Shown: positions 38,853 through 49,177, counted from the first letter of the stretch. The stretch: DNA of 64,000 nucleotides from Anaerolineaceae bacterium (GCA_002699125.1 PABI01000078.1:62001-126000), one strand, 5' to 3'. Numbers and translations: made by a program. The notes: generated by a model from the sequence alone, not told the origin.

Positions 38853-41525
38853 TTAAGGTTGAATTAAACCAAGCTCCTGGGCGCGGGAGACCGCCTGGAC
38901 GCGGCTGGAAACGCCCAGCTTGCCGTAAATGTTGTTGACGTGGGATTTTATGGTGCTGAGGGCCACAAATAGCTCCTCAGCAATTTCCCGGTTTTTTAGG
39001 CCAGCGGCGATGAGATTAAGTACCTCTAGTTCGCGTTCGCTGAGAGGATCAATAAGAGGCTGTTGGCGTTCTGGCTGGAGTTTTGGAGGAACGGCCGTAT
39101 CCACGCCACCACCCGCTTGCATCACAGGCGCAGGCAAATTGGCCTTCAACCAATGCACCACTTCATCCACCCCCATTTCAGATGTAAAAGGAAAGGTCTC
39201 CGGATTAACGTTGGCCGGCAAAAACGGCTCCACCTGTTCTTTTATAATCTGTACACCCAGGGGATGATGGTAAACGTAATGCAAAACGGCCGCACCCCAC
39301 GGCTCCTGCGAGAACTCTGTGACGCCAAAACGGCCGAATGCCGCCAGCACCTCCAACGTCTGCGGCACCAGTTGGGTTTTGTGCGCTTCATCCAGCGCCC
39401 GCCACAAATAATGGTAGGCCAGCTCGGTGCTGCCGGCGCGATCGGCCATAATGCCCAGGCCTTCCAACGTTTGCACCAGGCCGCCCCGATCGCCATTTTC
39501 CTGATAGATGGCCAGGCTTTGCTGATAAAGTTGCTCAGCTTGAGCAAAATCACCCTCCTCTGTGGCAATCTCGGCCAGCGAGCCCAGGGCAAGCGCCATG
39601 CCGCCCGTATCGGCAAACGCTTCGCGAATGTCGTACCCGGCCTGGTAATGCTGCCGGGCAGCGGCCAAATTCCCCCGCAGGCGCATGATCGTGCCCAACT
39701 GGTTGTGGATAGATGCTAAAAACCAATGATTTTTTGCCTGGGTAACAGCATTAAGGGTGCTCTGCGCCAGACGATAAGCTTCGTCCAAATTCCCTTCATG
39801 CAAAGCAGCGCTGATGAGGCTGTGGCCGGCGTAGGCCAAATTTTGCCGGTCGTGGCGCGCTTCGGCCCGCTGCCACGCCTCCTGCCCCAGTTCAATGCCA
39901 CGCTTCACGTCCCCGGCAATGACGGCCAACAACGAAAGCGGTGCCAATGGGTCCGTGCCGGCACCGGGCGGCGGCAGCTTGTCCAGCTTTTCATAGAGGG
40001 CTGCGGCCGTTTCCGCCATTTCCGTTGCTTCAGCAATGCGGCCAAAGCGCATTTCTAACCAGCTGGCGCAGGTGAGCAGTTGGGCCAGGGCGCAATCTCG
40101 TGCAGTGGAAGGGGGTGCTTGTTGCAGGCTGGTAACGGCCGTCTGGAACATCCCCACCCCTTCCCGAAAACGGCCCTGGTATTGGAAAAACGTGTGCAGT
40201 GCCGTCGCCGCCTCTTCCAAAGCAGCTGCATCCTGCTGCTCCGCTGCCCACCGCCACGCCACCCGGATATTTTTGAGTTCTTCAGCCACCTCCAGCACCA
40301 TCTGCTTTTGCGCGCCGCCGGTCATCGGTTCAAAGCGATCGCGTAAAAAGTGGGTGAAGGTATGGGCGTGACGGTTCAGGATGTCGTGATGCTCCTCGGG
40401 GAATTCAGCCAGCTTTTCGTAGGCAAACTGGCAAAGGAGTTCGTGGATTTGGTAACGGCCGTTTTCCTCCAACCGCAGCAGCGATTTATCTACCAGCGCC
40501 GACAGCACCGGCAGGGAAGCCTCGGCCACAATCTCGGCCACCTCCCGCCGGAAACCGCCGCGAAAAACAGAAAGCCGGGCAAAAACTTGCTGCTCCTCTG
40601 ACGATAAGGTTTGCCAGGAATAGGCAAAAACCGCCCGCATGCTGCGATGCCGCTCTGGCACGTCACGCAAAGCCGTGGCGAGAAAATCCAGGTTTTGGCG
40701 AATCTCTTTGACAATGTCGGCACAGGTGAGGGAGCGCAGCCAGGAGGCAGCCAGCTCCAGCGCTAGGGGCATCCCCTCTGTCAGCCGGCAAATCTCGATA
40801 ACCATTTCAGCCTCATCCTCCAGGGAAAAATCCCAGCGCACCTGACGGGCTCGTTCAGCAAAGAGGGCTACGGCATCACAATCCTGCCATGCTGTCATTT
40901 GGCGGCTGGTGGGTGTGAGCAAGCCCGTGAGCGAGTACACCCATTCGCCGCCTAAATTGAGCCGCTCACGTGAGGTAACCAGGCATTTTACCTGGGGTGC
41001 GCCGGCGAGGAGTTGGGTGAGAACGGCCGCACCTTCCAGCAGCTGCTCAAAATTGTCCAACACCAGCAGCAATGTTTTTTCAGCCAGATAGCTGCCTACC
41101 TGCGCCAGCGGCTCACCCTGGCCGGACAGAGAAACGCCCAGCGCGTCGGCAATGGTCGCAACAAGCAGTTCTGCCGACGACACCGCCTGCAACGGCACAA
41201 AAACCACCCCATCGGCAAATTCAAATTGCACAGCGTGGGCCAGTTCAATCGCCAGGCGTGTTTTGCCCATGCCGCCTGGACCAACCAGCGTCAACAGACG
41301 GCAAGCCGGATCGGTCAAAAGGCGCGTGGCCTCCTGGCATTCACGCTGGCGGCCAATAAATTGGGTCAGATGCGCAGGCAGATTAGACAAAATTGTTGAT
41401 CCCTGTTTGTTGGTGGCTGCGAATTGCTTATCGAGCGCCGATTCTACCATCTCTTGAGAGATTGTCAGGGGGTATCCCTTACGAATTCCACCCCCCATTC
41501 CACCCTTCGGTGGGTGACGCTCCAT
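38853..41525 (-). CDS. LuxR-family transcriptional regulator with AAA/NB-ARC-like ATPase and TPR region
   Basis: LVGPGGMGKTRLAIELA; TPR-like repeats; C-term LSERELEVLNLIAAGLKNREIAEELFVALSTIKSHVNNIYGKLGV; start may be internal (41450). Confidence 0.9.
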   Translation of the reverse strand: MERHPPKGGMGGGIRKGYPLTISQEMVESALDKQFAATNKQGSTILSNLPAHLTQFIGRQRECQEATRLLTDPACRLLTLVGPGGMGKTRLAIELAHAVQFEFADGVVFVPLQAVSSAELLVATIADALGVSLSGQGEPLAQVGSYLAEKTLLLVLDNFEQLLEGAAVLTQLLAGAPQVKCLVTSRERLNLGGEWVYSLTGLLTPTSRQMTAWQDCDAVALFAERARQVRWDFSLEDEAEMVIEICRLTEGMPLALELAASWLRSLTCADIVKEIRQNLDFLATALRDVPERHRSMRAVFAYSWQTLSSEEQQVFARLSVFRGGFRREVAEIVAEASLPVLSALVDKSLLRLEENGRYQIHELLCQFAYEKLAEFPEEHHDILNRHAHTFTHFLRDRFEPMTGGAQKQMVLEVAEELKNIRVAWRWAAEQQDAAALEEAATALHTFFQYQGRFREGVGMFQTAVTSLQQAPPSTARDCALAQLLTCASWLEMRFGRIAEATEMAETAAALYEKLDKLPPPGAGTDPLAPLSLLAVIAGDVKRGIELGQEAWQRAEARHDRQNLAYAGHSLISAALHEGNLDEAYRLAQSTLNAVTQAKNHWFLASIHNQLGTIMRLRGNLAAARQHYQAGYDIREAFADTGGMALALGSLAEIATEEGDFAQAEQLYQQSLAIYQENGDRGGLVQTLEGLGIMADRAGSTELAYHYLWRALDEAHKTQLVPQTLEVLAAFGRFGVTEFSQEPWGAAVLHYVYHHPLGVQIIKEQVEPFLPANVNPETFPFTSEMGVDEVVHWLKANLPAPVMQAGGGVDTAVPPKLQPERQQPLIDPLSERELEVLNLIAAGLKNREIAEELFVALSTIKSHVNNIYGKLGVSSRVQAVSRAQELGLIQP

Positions 41526-41596
41526 CCCCTTGGCCAGTATGCTGGCAGCAACTTAATAACACGGACCGGCACGTAGGTGCCCAGAAGGAGATAAAC

Positions 41597-42025
41597 ATGA
41601 TTACTGTGGATTTAAACAACCTGGATTTAACCGAGTTCAGCGGCAAAGAAAAAGCCGGACTGCACTGCCTGGCAACTTTTCCGCTTTTTGGTGCCCACGG
41701 CAGCGAAAACTCGGCCACCGTCTATTTTGAGCTGGAGCCGGGCGATGCGCTGGGCTGGCACACAGACAGCGTGGAAGAACTGCTGCTCATCCTGAAAGGC
41801 GATGTAGAAGTCAGCGTCGGCGAAGAAACAGGCAAGCTAAAAGAAGGGCAGATTGCGCTGGTGCCTACGATGGTGCGGCACAATTTGCGCAACATCGGCA
41901 GTGAAAAAGCGCGTGTGTTGGGCTTTTTTGGCAGCGCCAACTTTGTGGCCACCTTCGACGAGGTCTGGCTGCCCACAAACTCGAACATGGTGGATACGGC
42001 CGCAATGGTCGCCCAGGCTGCTTAA
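41597..42025 (+). CDS. Cupin-domain protein
   Basis: FELEPGDALGWHTDSVEELLLILKGDVEVSVGEETGKLKEGQIALVPTMVRHNLRN; RBS-like ggag upstream of ATG at 41597. Confidence 0.87.
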   Translation: MITVDLNNLDLTEFSGKEKAGLHCLATFPLFGAHGSENSATVYFELEPGDALGWHTDSVEELLLILKGDVEVSVGEETGKLKEGQIALVPTMVRHNLRNIGSEKARVLGFFGSANFVATFDEVWLPTNSNMVDTAAMVAQAA

Positions 42026-42034
42026 TTTAGAAGC

Positions 42035-42100
42035 AACCGCAAAGGCGCAGAGAACGCAGAGTTAAAAAAACTCCGTGTTCTCCGTGTCCTCCGCGGTGAA
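42035..42100. repeat. Dispersed spacer repeat, CGCAGAGAACGCAGAG...CTCCGTGTTCTCCGTGTCCTCCGCGG type
   Basis: Similar to 59083-59148. Confidence 0.65.
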
Positions 42101-42112
42101 TTCTTTTTCAGG

Positions 42113-42544
42113 ATGGATGAGATGAACGATTTAAGCCCAAAAGAAGTAGTGTTGGCCTTTTTTGAGCAGGTTCGGACAGGCAAAAATGTGCAGGCGGCAT
42201 ACGAACTGCTGGCCGAAACCCATCTGGCGCACCAGGTCGTTTCCGGCTGCGAATACGCTATCACCCGCACCCCGGCCGACTACGCGGCCCACATCGCCGA
42301 GATGCACGCTACCTATGGTGATTTCCGCCTGACGGTGGAAGAGCTGCTGGCCGAGGGAGACAAGGTATACGTGCGCTGGCAGCAGCAGGGCGTGCATTCT
42401 GGCCAACTTTTTGACATCGCGCCCACACAACGGCCGCTTAGCGAACGAGCCAGTGCCGTTTACCGGGTAGCCCAGGGAAAAATCGTTGAGTACTGGATTC
42501 AGATCGAAACAGACGGCGTGCGGCGGCAGTTGGAAAGTTTTTAA
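42113..42544 (+). CDS. SnoaL-like polyketide cyclase / NTF2-fold protein
   Basis: FFEQVRTGKNVQAAYELLAETHLAHQV...KVYVRWQQQGVHSGQLFDIAPTQRPLS. Confidence 0.8.
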   Translation: MDEMNDLSPKEVVLAFFEQVRTGKNVQAAYELLAETHLAHQVVSGCEYAITRTPADYAAHIAEMHATYGDFRLTVEELLAEGDKVYVRWQQQGVHSGQLFDIAPTQRPLSERASAVYRVAQGKIVEYWIQIETDGVRRQLESF

Positions 42545-42580
42545 AGTCTGCCATTTATAAGAGATCATGGAGGAATCCCC

Positions 42581-43051
42581 ATGCAACCACAATTAGTTCT
42601 GACCATCATGGACAATTTCGCCACTGAAGCGTTTAACCAGGCAGTGCGCAAGGGAACGTGGCGCGCCATTGTAAGCTGGTTTACCAGACAATGTAACTGC
42701 TTGCTGCCACTCGATCGGGATAAGCTCAGGCGCATCATGCGCGGTCAGCGGTACCTTGGCCTGCAAACCGTGCCGCTGGACCAGATTGTGGGCAGTGAAG
42801 GCCGGCACCAGGAATTCGACCGGGCCTTTTTCCCCCGCCAGACCCACACCATGGAGCGCTGGCTCAGCCTGGCCAAAGCACACTATCAATCAGTAACGCT
42901 GCCACCCATTAATCTGATTAAGGTGGACAACAACTACTTTGTCACCGACGGCAACCATCGTATTTCGGTGGCACGGGCTTTAGAACAGCAGTTTATTGAG
43001 GCGGAAGTGGTGGAAGTTTTGACAGCCGTTCCCTTCCCATCACCCTGCTAA
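42581..43051 (+). CDS. ParB N-terminal-like (ParB/sulfiredoxin-fold) domain protein
   Basis: TVPLDQIVGSEGRHQEFDRAF...LPPINLIKVDNNYFVTDGNHRISVARALEQQFIEAEVVEV. Confidence 0.75.
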   Translation: MQPQLVLTIMDNFATEAFNQAVRKGTWRAIVSWFTRQCNCLLPLDRDKLRRIMRGQRYLGLQTVPLDQIVGSEGRHQEFDRAFFPRQTHTMERWLSLAKAHYQSVTLPPINLIKVDNNYFVTDGNHRISVARALEQQFIEAEVVEVLTAVPFPSPC

Positions 43052-43174
43052 CATTTTTTCGCCCTCTTCACGGGGCAGTAGGGTTTCAGTCGAACGGTCG
43101 TACATCAGCAGCGGGCAAACTCTGGCAGAATAAATTCATCGTATTATCAAGCATTTGGTATTGGAGTCTCGAAC

Positions 43175-44413
43175 ATGAAACATTATTTATCACTATCTAT
43201 ATTTTTCATTCTGCTGCTGGCCGCCTGCCAACCCACGCCAGCCGATGAGCCATCACTGCCAACCCTGATGCCCACCAACATCACCGTTGAGCCAACGCCC
43301 ACGTTGGCTGAGGCTACAACTGAACCGGGGGAAGCTACGGCCGTTCCCACCCAATCCGCTACGGCTGAATCAACGGCCGAACCTGTGCCAGCAACAGCCA
43401 CACCAACGCAGGCACCCGTTTCCAATCCACAGTTTAGCAACCTGGCGCTGCTGCCTAACCGGGCCAGCCTCAGCGCCGGCTGGCCGCAGCCGTACACGCC
43501 CATCGCCACCGATGAGCTGTACGCGGTGTGGAACTATTCCGGCATGACCGCCGCTGACCAGCTGGAGCGACTGTGGTATTACAACGGGGATCTCTGGTTG
43601 GAGCGCAGCGAAGCGTGGGATATGAATAAATATGGGGCAAACGGCCGTGTCGAAGACATCTACGTTTACGATTACGAACCCAATCTGCCCCCCGGACATT
43701 ACCGCGTCGTGCTCAAGGTCAACGGCGTTGAGCTGGCCAGCGCCGAACACACCATCCCGGCCAATACCGTTGGCCCTAAAGTGGAGCCAAACAGTGGCTT
43801 CACGGCAGCGGTGCAGAATAACAAGACGCTGGTTTTGCGCCGTGTGGATGGCACCACCGCCTCCTGGAACTCTTTTGGCGACATTGTCGATTTTGCCTGG
43901 CTGCCCGGCGGGCAAGGCATTGTGTACACAGAGCAAATTGTGGTCAATGCCGAACTGCCGGGTACGCTGGGGCTGCGCCACAATCTGTGGTTGCAAAACG
44001 TCGTCACCGGCCAAAAGCACCAATTAGGCAGCACCGATGAAGATTTGCACACACCAATTGTCTCGCCAGACGGCCGTTACCTGGCCCTCTACTCCGGCAC
44101 GCTGTACGGTGACGCCTGTGGCGTGGATGCCGATCTGCACATTATGGAGCTGACGGCCGATTTACAACGCGCCAACCTCATCGACCTGGCCGATTTTAGC
44201 GGCTTCCCGGTTGTGGCAGGCGCTATCCCCCAGCCAAACCTGTGGGGTCCTGGTGATGGCCCCGCTGAACCCATTCCCGGTAAATGGGTAGACGGCCAAA
44301 CATTAGAAGCCAGAGTCATCTGGATTTGTGCTGAGACGAAAGCACATGGCACCTATCAACTGGATATTAACGACCGTACCGTTGAAAAAGTAGCCAATCT
44401 GAATATCCAATAA
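43175..44413 (+). CDS. Lipoprotein of unknown function with Pro/Thr/Ala-rich linker
   Basis: Lipobox ILLLAAC; low-complexity TPTLAEATTEPGEATAVPTQSATAESTAEP. Confidence 0.8.
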   Translation: MKHYLSLSIFFILLLAACQPTPADEPSLPTLMPTNITVEPTPTLAEATTEPGEATAVPTQSATAESTAEPVPATATPTQAPVSNPQFSNLALLPNRASLSAGWPQPYTPIATDELYAVWNYSGMTAADQLERLWYYNGDLWLERSEAWDMNKYGANGRVEDIYVYDYEPNLPPGHYRVVLKVNGVELASAEHTIPANTVGPKVEPNSGFTAAVQNNKTLVLRRVDGTTASWNSFGDIVDFAWLPGGQGIVYTEQIVVNAELPGTLGLRHNLWLQNVVTGQKHQLGSTDEDLHTPIVSPDGRYLALYSGTLYGDACGVDADLHIMELTADLQRANLIDLADFSGFPVVAGAIPQPNLWGPGDGPAEPIPGKWVDGQTLEARVIWICAETKAHGTYQLDINDRTVEKVANLNIQ

Positions 44414-44437
44414 TTTTCCTTTTTCCTCCTCCTCCCT

Positions 44438-44468
44438 GGCCGAGTCAGATATTCTGGCTCGGCCTTTT
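44438..44468 (+). terminator. Intrinsic terminator downstream of lipoprotein gene
   Basis: GGCCGAG-TCAGATATTCTGG-CTCGGCC-TTTTT. Confidence 0.85.
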
Positions 44469-44674
44469 TAATTTCTACCCATCCCACAGCTTCCAGGTAA
44501 GATTTTTTACGCCAATGACGTCATACATAGGCGGCATTCGGTCTTTATCTAATGCTTCAATGAGATTTCGTTGTATCCTACACGTTCCCGGCTATAATGA
44601 AACTGTTTGCGGAAGAGCGAGCAACTCATTACAAACATTAGCAACTTGCACTAAAAAGGATATTTCTCGCGATA

Positions 44675-45679
44675 ATGGTTACTGAATTGATCAATGGCAG
44701 TGATGTATTTTCCGTATTGGCCGACGAATGGGATGATTTGGCCCAGCGCGGCATGACCGATACCCCTTTTCAAACGTTAGCTTACCAAAAAGCATGGTGG
44801 ACCCATTTGCATCCGGAAAACGGCCGTCTCCACACCGTCACCGTGCGCAATGAGCAGAAAGAGCTACTGGCTATCGCCTGCTTCTATAACCTGGAAGGCA
44901 CCCTCTACTTTAACGGCTGCGTGGAAGAAACCGATTATTTAGACCTGATCGTCACCGCCGAACACGCTGAAACGGCCTGGCAAGCGATCCTCGACTGTTT
45001 GTGTAGCCCCAACTTTCCCGAATGGCATGGTATTGATTTATGCAATATTCCTGAGACCTCACCAACGCGCACCATCCTTCCCCAAGAAGCGCAGCGGCGA
45101 GATTTTTTGTTTGATGAGCGGGTCAATGAGGTATGCCCTGTGATTCACCTGCCCGATTCATTTGAAGCCTATCTGGATGGCATCGACAGTAAGCAGCGGC
45201 GCGAGATTAATCGCAAGCTGCGCCGCGCCAGGGGTGCCGTTGCCGAACTTGTGGTAATCAGGCCAGACGATGATGTGGATACGGCCGTTACCGACTTCCT
45301 CGACCTGCTGCAAAAAAGCACCTTTGAAAAGCGAGACTGGCTCAACGAAGGTCGCCGCGCCGTCTTTTATGATGCCGCCCGCGCCGCGCAAAAAGCAGGC
45401 ACACTCCAGCTGCTCTTCATTGAGGTACGCGGCAAAAAAGCCGCTGGACTGTTCAACTTCGACTACAACGACCGCATCTGGGTCTATAACTCCGGGCTGG
45501 ACCCCGAGCTGTTTGGTGCCCTGAGCCTGGGCGTGGTGATTACGGCGAAAGCGATTGAACATGCCATTGAAAACGGCCGTGCCACCTTCGACTTCCTGCG
45601 CGGCAACGAAACGTACAAATACCGCTTCGGTGCCGAAGACACCACCATTTACCGGCTACATTTGGAGCCCAATTCCTAA
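44675..45679 (+). CDS. FemAB/BioF2-like GNAT-fold acetyltransferase
   Basis: VLADEWDDLAQRGMTDTPFQTLAYQKAWWTHLHPENGRLHTVTVR...IDSKQRREINRKLRRARG...GALSLGVVITAKAIEHAIENGRATFDFLRGNETYKYRFG. Confidence 0.83.
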   Translation: MVTELINGSDVFSVLADEWDDLAQRGMTDTPFQTLAYQKAWWTHLHPENGRLHTVTVRNEQKELLAIACFYNLEGTLYFNGCVEETDYLDLIVTAEHAETAWQAILDCLCSPNFPEWHGIDLCNIPETSPTRTILPQEAQRRDFLFDERVNEVCPVIHLPDSFEAYLDGIDSKQRREINRKLRRARGAVAELVVIRPDDDVDTAVTDFLDLLQKSTFEKRDWLNEGRRAVFYDAARAAQKAGTLQLLFIEVRGKKAAGLFNFDYNDRIWVYNSGLDPELFGALSLGVVITAKAIEHAIENGRATFDFLRGNETYKYRFGAEDTTIYRLHLEPNS

Positions 45680-45699
45680 ACCCCCACTGGAGCAAACCG

Positions 45700-46974
45700 A
45701 TGACACAAGCAGCCAAACCAAAAATCCGACGCGTTGCCATGCTTAGCGTACACACCTGCCCCCTGGCCATGCTGGGTGGCAAAAAAACCGGCGGTATGAA
45801 CGTCTACGTGCGCGATTTCAGCCGCGAGCTGGGCCGACAGGGCATCCTTGTTGACGTTTTCACCCGCTCCCAGGATGATTGCGCCCCCCGCATTGTGCAC
45901 GATTTGGGTAGTGGCGGCCGCGTCATTCACATTCCTGCCGGTCCAGAAAAACCAATCCCGGTTGACCAGGTGGCAGATTATCTGGATGAATTCACGACCG
46001 GCGTGCTTCACTTCGCTGCCAGCGAAAACATTCAATACGACCTGATCCACAGTCATTACTGGCTTTCCGGGCTGGTCGCCGACAGGCTGCGTAATGCCTG
46101 GCACACGCCAATCGTGCACATGTTCCATACCTTAGGCCACATGAAAAACAAGATTGCCCAAAGCGACAGCCAGCTTGCCTCCGCAGCCCGTCTCGCGGGT
46201 GAATACCAGGTCATGGCCCTGGCCGACAAGCTTATCGCCGCTACACCTGCCGAAGAAGCCCAACTCATCGAGCTGTACAATGCCGATCCGAGCAAAATTG
46301 CCATCATTCCGCCCGGCGTTGATTTAGAGCGGTTCCAACCCATTGCCAAAGACGTGGCCAAAAAGCGGGTGGGCATCCCCTGCGGCGACACCAATATTTT
46401 GTTTGCCGGCCGCATCGAGCCGCTCAAGGGCATCGACACCATGCTGCGGGCAATGGCCCTCATCCAGGAACGCCGTCCTGAGGTGCTGCACAACGCCTGC
46501 ATGGCCATCATCGGCGGCGATCCCTGGGCCGACGACCTCGACGAAGAAATGGCGCGCCTCCAGCAGCTCCGCACCGATTTGGACATCCACGATTTGGTTA
46601 CTTTTCTAGGAGCCAAAGACCAGGATTTGCTGCCCAACTATTATGCCGCTGCCGAAATGGTCGTCATGCCCTCCCACTACGAGAGTTTTGGCATGGTGGC
46701 GTTGGAAGCAATGGCCATGGGCACGCCGGTTATCGCCTCAGAGGTCGGTGGCCTGGCGCATCTGGTGAAACATGGCGTTACGGGCTACCATGTGCCCAGC
46801 CGCGACCCGGAAGCATTAGCCGCCCGCATTTACGAACTGCTCTCCAACCAGGACTGCCGCCAGGTGCTGGGGCAGCAGGCCCGCGAATACGCCCGCCGTT
46901 ACGATTGGGCCAATATTGTGGACCGTATGATTTCGGTTTATGAAGAAGTTGTGGCGGGAGAGTTGGTCCGTTGA
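45700..46974 (+). CDS. GT4 glycosyltransferase (MshA/sucrose-phosphate-synthase-like)
   Basis: GGKKTGGMNVYVRDFSRELGRQGILVDVFTR...HSHYWLSGLVADRL...FAGRIEPLKGIDTML...PSHYESFGMVALEAMAMGTPVIASEVGG. Confidence 0.92.
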   Translation: MTQAAKPKIRRVAMLSVHTCPLAMLGGKKTGGMNVYVRDFSRELGRQGILVDVFTRSQDDCAPRIVHDLGSGGRVIHIPAGPEKPIPVDQVADYLDEFTTGVLHFAASENIQYDLIHSHYWLSGLVADRLRNAWHTPIVHMFHTLGHMKNKIAQSDSQLASAARLAGEYQVMALADKLIAATPAEEAQLIELYNADPSKIAIIPPGVDLERFQPIAKDVAKKRVGIPCGDTNILFAGRIEPLKGIDTMLRAMALIQERRPEVLHNACMAIIGGDPWADDLDEEMARLQQLRTDLDIHDLVTFLGAKDQDLLPNYYAAAEMVVMPSHYESFGMVALEAMAMGTPVIASEVGGLAHLVKHGVTGYHVPSRDPEALAARIYELLSNQDCRQVLGQQAREYARRYDWANIVDRMISVYEEVVAGELVR

Positions 46975-47474
46975 AAATAAGACAAAAAGGATGGCGACAG
47001 CTAAAGTTCATTGCCATCCTTTTGATTCTTTTTCTGCCCCTTTATTTCTGGTTTCTGGTCAATCTCTACCAGACTGCCATTCAAATACCCAGAGAATGGA
47101 AACAATTTAGAACACAAGAAACATCAATTCTGAATGCTCTGGATAAGTTTTCATCTGAAAATCAACATTACCCCGAAACCTTAGCTCAATTACTCGAGCC
47201 GTCCGTTTGGCAATCAGAAAACTGGTCTTTTCGGTATGGCACTGACGACAAAGGTGGATACATTTTGCAAGCCGACCTGCCAAAATTATGGTTCAGTTGG
47301 CCAACGCGGAGAGTGTGTCATTCGCAGCAGGATGATTCTGTTGCCTGCAATTTCTATTACATTTGCTACTCTAGACAGGGTGCACAATGGCTCAGTGATC
47401 CAATTCAGGAAAACGAGCCCGGTCGTCCATTGCTAGGAACTAGCGGCGCTTCCCCGTGTGTAAGCAGTAGTTGA
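46971..47474 (+). CDS. Hypothetical protein with N-terminal TM segment
   Basis: FIAILLILFLPLYFWFLVNLY; 4-bp ATGA-type overlap with previous CDS. Confidence 0.65.
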   Translation: MKIRQKGWRQLKFIAILLILFLPLYFWFLVNLYQTAIQIPREWKQFRTQETSILNALDKFSSENQHYPETLAQLLEPSVWQSENWSFRYGTDDKGGYILQADLPKLWFSWPTRRVCHSQQDDSVACNFYYICYSRQGAQWLSDPIQENEPGRPLLGTSGASPCVSSS

Positions 47475-47589
47475 GTCATTGAAGGTAGCTGCGGCCGCCT
47501 CTCAGTCCCGAAGGGCTGTTCTCCAGACCAAGCCACCTGGTAGCACAGTTGCGCATACATGCGCCGACACCGACCACAGCTAGAGTAAT

Positions 47590-47669
47590 TGTCATTCCGA
47601 ATGAAATGAGGAATCATTCATCTCGCTTGATTAAAAGATTCCTCACCCCTGCGGGGATTCGGAATGACA
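47590..47669. repeat. 80-bp MITE-like/REP-like inverted-repeat element with TGTCATTCCGAAT termini
   Basis: Perfect 13-nt termini TGTCATTCCGAAT / ATTCGGAATGACA. Confidence 0.75.
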
Positions 47670-47675
47670 GCTCCC

Positions 47676-49049
47676 CTATTCTGGTTCAATCACCTCAAGG
47701 CCACCCATGTACGGCCGTAACACCTCCGGTACCACAATCGATCCATCCGCCTGCTGATTGTTTTCCATAATGGCAATCATTACGCGGGGCAGCGCCAGAC
47801 CGCTGGCGTTAAGCGTATGTGGGTGGCGCAGCTTGCCGCCCTCCGTTGGCCGGAATTTGATGTTCGAGCGCCGCGCCTGAAAATCCTCCGAGTTGCTGAT
47901 CGAGCTGACCTCCAACCATTCGCCACAGCCCGCCGCCCACACCTCAATGTCATACGTCTTGGTCATGGCAAAGCTCACGTCACCCGTGGCCAAATCCACA
48001 AAGCGGTAGCGAAAACCGAGCGCGTCACAGATGTCCTGAGCGTACCGCTTCATATCTTCCAGCACTTCATAGCTCTTGTCGGGATGGACAAACTGGTACA
48101 TCTCCACTTTGTCGAACTGGTGACCGCGCTTGATGCCGCGCACGTCCTTGCCGGCGCTCATCTTCTCGCGCCGCCAGCAGGGCGTGTAGGCCACGTACTT
48201 CAGCGGCAGGTCGGCCTCGTCTAGAATCTCGTCGCGGTGCAGGTTGGTCAGGGCAATTTCGGCCGTGCCCAACCACATGAAATCTTCCTCGGCATCCCGA
48301 TAAATGTTGTCGAAGAATTTGGGCAGCTGCCCGGCTCCTTCAAACACATACGAGCGCACCATGAACGGCGGGTAAATCTCGGTAAAGCCATGCTTTTCCA
48401 GGTGCGTGTTAAGCATGAACTGGATAAGCGCCCGCTGCAAACGCGCCCCAGCCCCGCGCAGCACGTAAAAACGGCTGCCGCTCAACTTTACCCCGCGCTC
48501 AAAGTCGATGATGTCGAGCTCCGTGCCTAAATCCCAATGTGGCTTTGGTTCAAAATCAAACTGCGGCTCGGGCGCACCTTGCGGCTCGTGGAACACGTTG
48601 TGCGCTTCGTCCGGACCGACAGGAACGCTCTCGTGGGTCAGGTTGGGCACCCACAGCAGATTCTCGTTCAGGCGCGCTTCCACTTCACGCAGTTCCTCAT
48701 CGTGGGCCGCAATTTTGTCGCCGATTTCGCGGGTTTCGTCTTTGGCCTGCTCGGCATTGTTTTGTAATGCCGCTACCTGGGTGCGCAGCGCCTCAACAGG
48801 CTGGCCAACATCTTGCCCGGCTTCGGCGCGGCGCAAATCAGCTTCCATCTTCTTCAGGCTGCCCATCCAACGGCCGATTTGTTTCGAGCTTTCGTTCCGC
48901 TGGCGACGCAGTTCTTCTACTTCAAGCAGTATCTCACGGCGACGGCCATCATCGGCCAAAATTTCATCGATGGGGGCCTCAACGTTGCGCTTGGCGATCT
49001 GTTGTTTGACCCATTCCGGTTTCTCTCGTATCAAGTTAATATCAATCAT
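47676..49049 (-). CDS. serS: Seryl-tRNA synthetase
   Basis: MIDINLIREKPEWVKQQIAKRN...FTEIYPPFMVRSYVFEGAGQLPKF...YTPCWRREKMSAGKDVRGIKRGHQFDKVEMYQF. Confidence 0.97.
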   Translation of the reverse strand: MIDINLIREKPEWVKQQIAKRNVEAPIDEILADDGRRREILLEVEELRRQRNESSKQIGRWMGSLKKMEADLRRAEAGQDVGQPVEALRTQVAALQNNAEQAKDETREIGDKIAAHDEELREVEARLNENLLWVPNLTHESVPVGPDEAHNVFHEPQGAPEPQFDFEPKPHWDLGTELDIIDFERGVKLSGSRFYVLRGAGARLQRALIQFMLNTHLEKHGFTEIYPPFMVRSYVFEGAGQLPKFFDNIYRDAEEDFMWLGTAEIALTNLHRDEILDEADLPLKYVAYTPCWRREKMSAGKDVRGIKRGHQFDKVEMYQFVHPDKSYEVLEDMKRYAQDICDALGFRYRFVDLATGDVSFAMTKTYDIEVWAAGCGEWLEVSSISNSEDFQARRSNIKFRPTEGGKLRHPHTLNASGLALPRVMIAIMENNQQADGSIVVPEVLRPYMGGLEVIEPE

Positions 49050-49070
49050 CAGGTTCTCCTAAACAATTTA

Positions 49071-49088
49071 ACGCAAAGGCGCAGAGTA
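49071..49088. repeat. Dispersed CGCAAAGGCGCAGAG spacer repeat
   Basis: aacgcaaaggcgcagag; same words at 42035. Confidence 0.5.
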
Positions 49089-49105
49089 GGGGTTAGGGAA
49101 ATTTA

Positions 49106-49177
49106 AGCGCGCTTTGCATTCATTGTAGCCGAGGATTCAATTCCTCGTTTTGCGCGCTAAGAAAGCGCGGCTACGGT
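49106..49177. repeat. Nested inverted repeat in the serS leader region (GTAGCCGAGGA...GGCTAC)
   Basis: GTAGCC/GGCTAC and CGAGGA/TCCTCG arms, flanked by GCGCGCTT/AAGAAAGCGCG. Confidence 0.55.

Noticed and set aside
47475-47589. Possible gene remnant or small RNA between the 167-aa ORF and the palindromic element
   Set aside because: No supported ORF, promoter or terminator; insufficient evidence.
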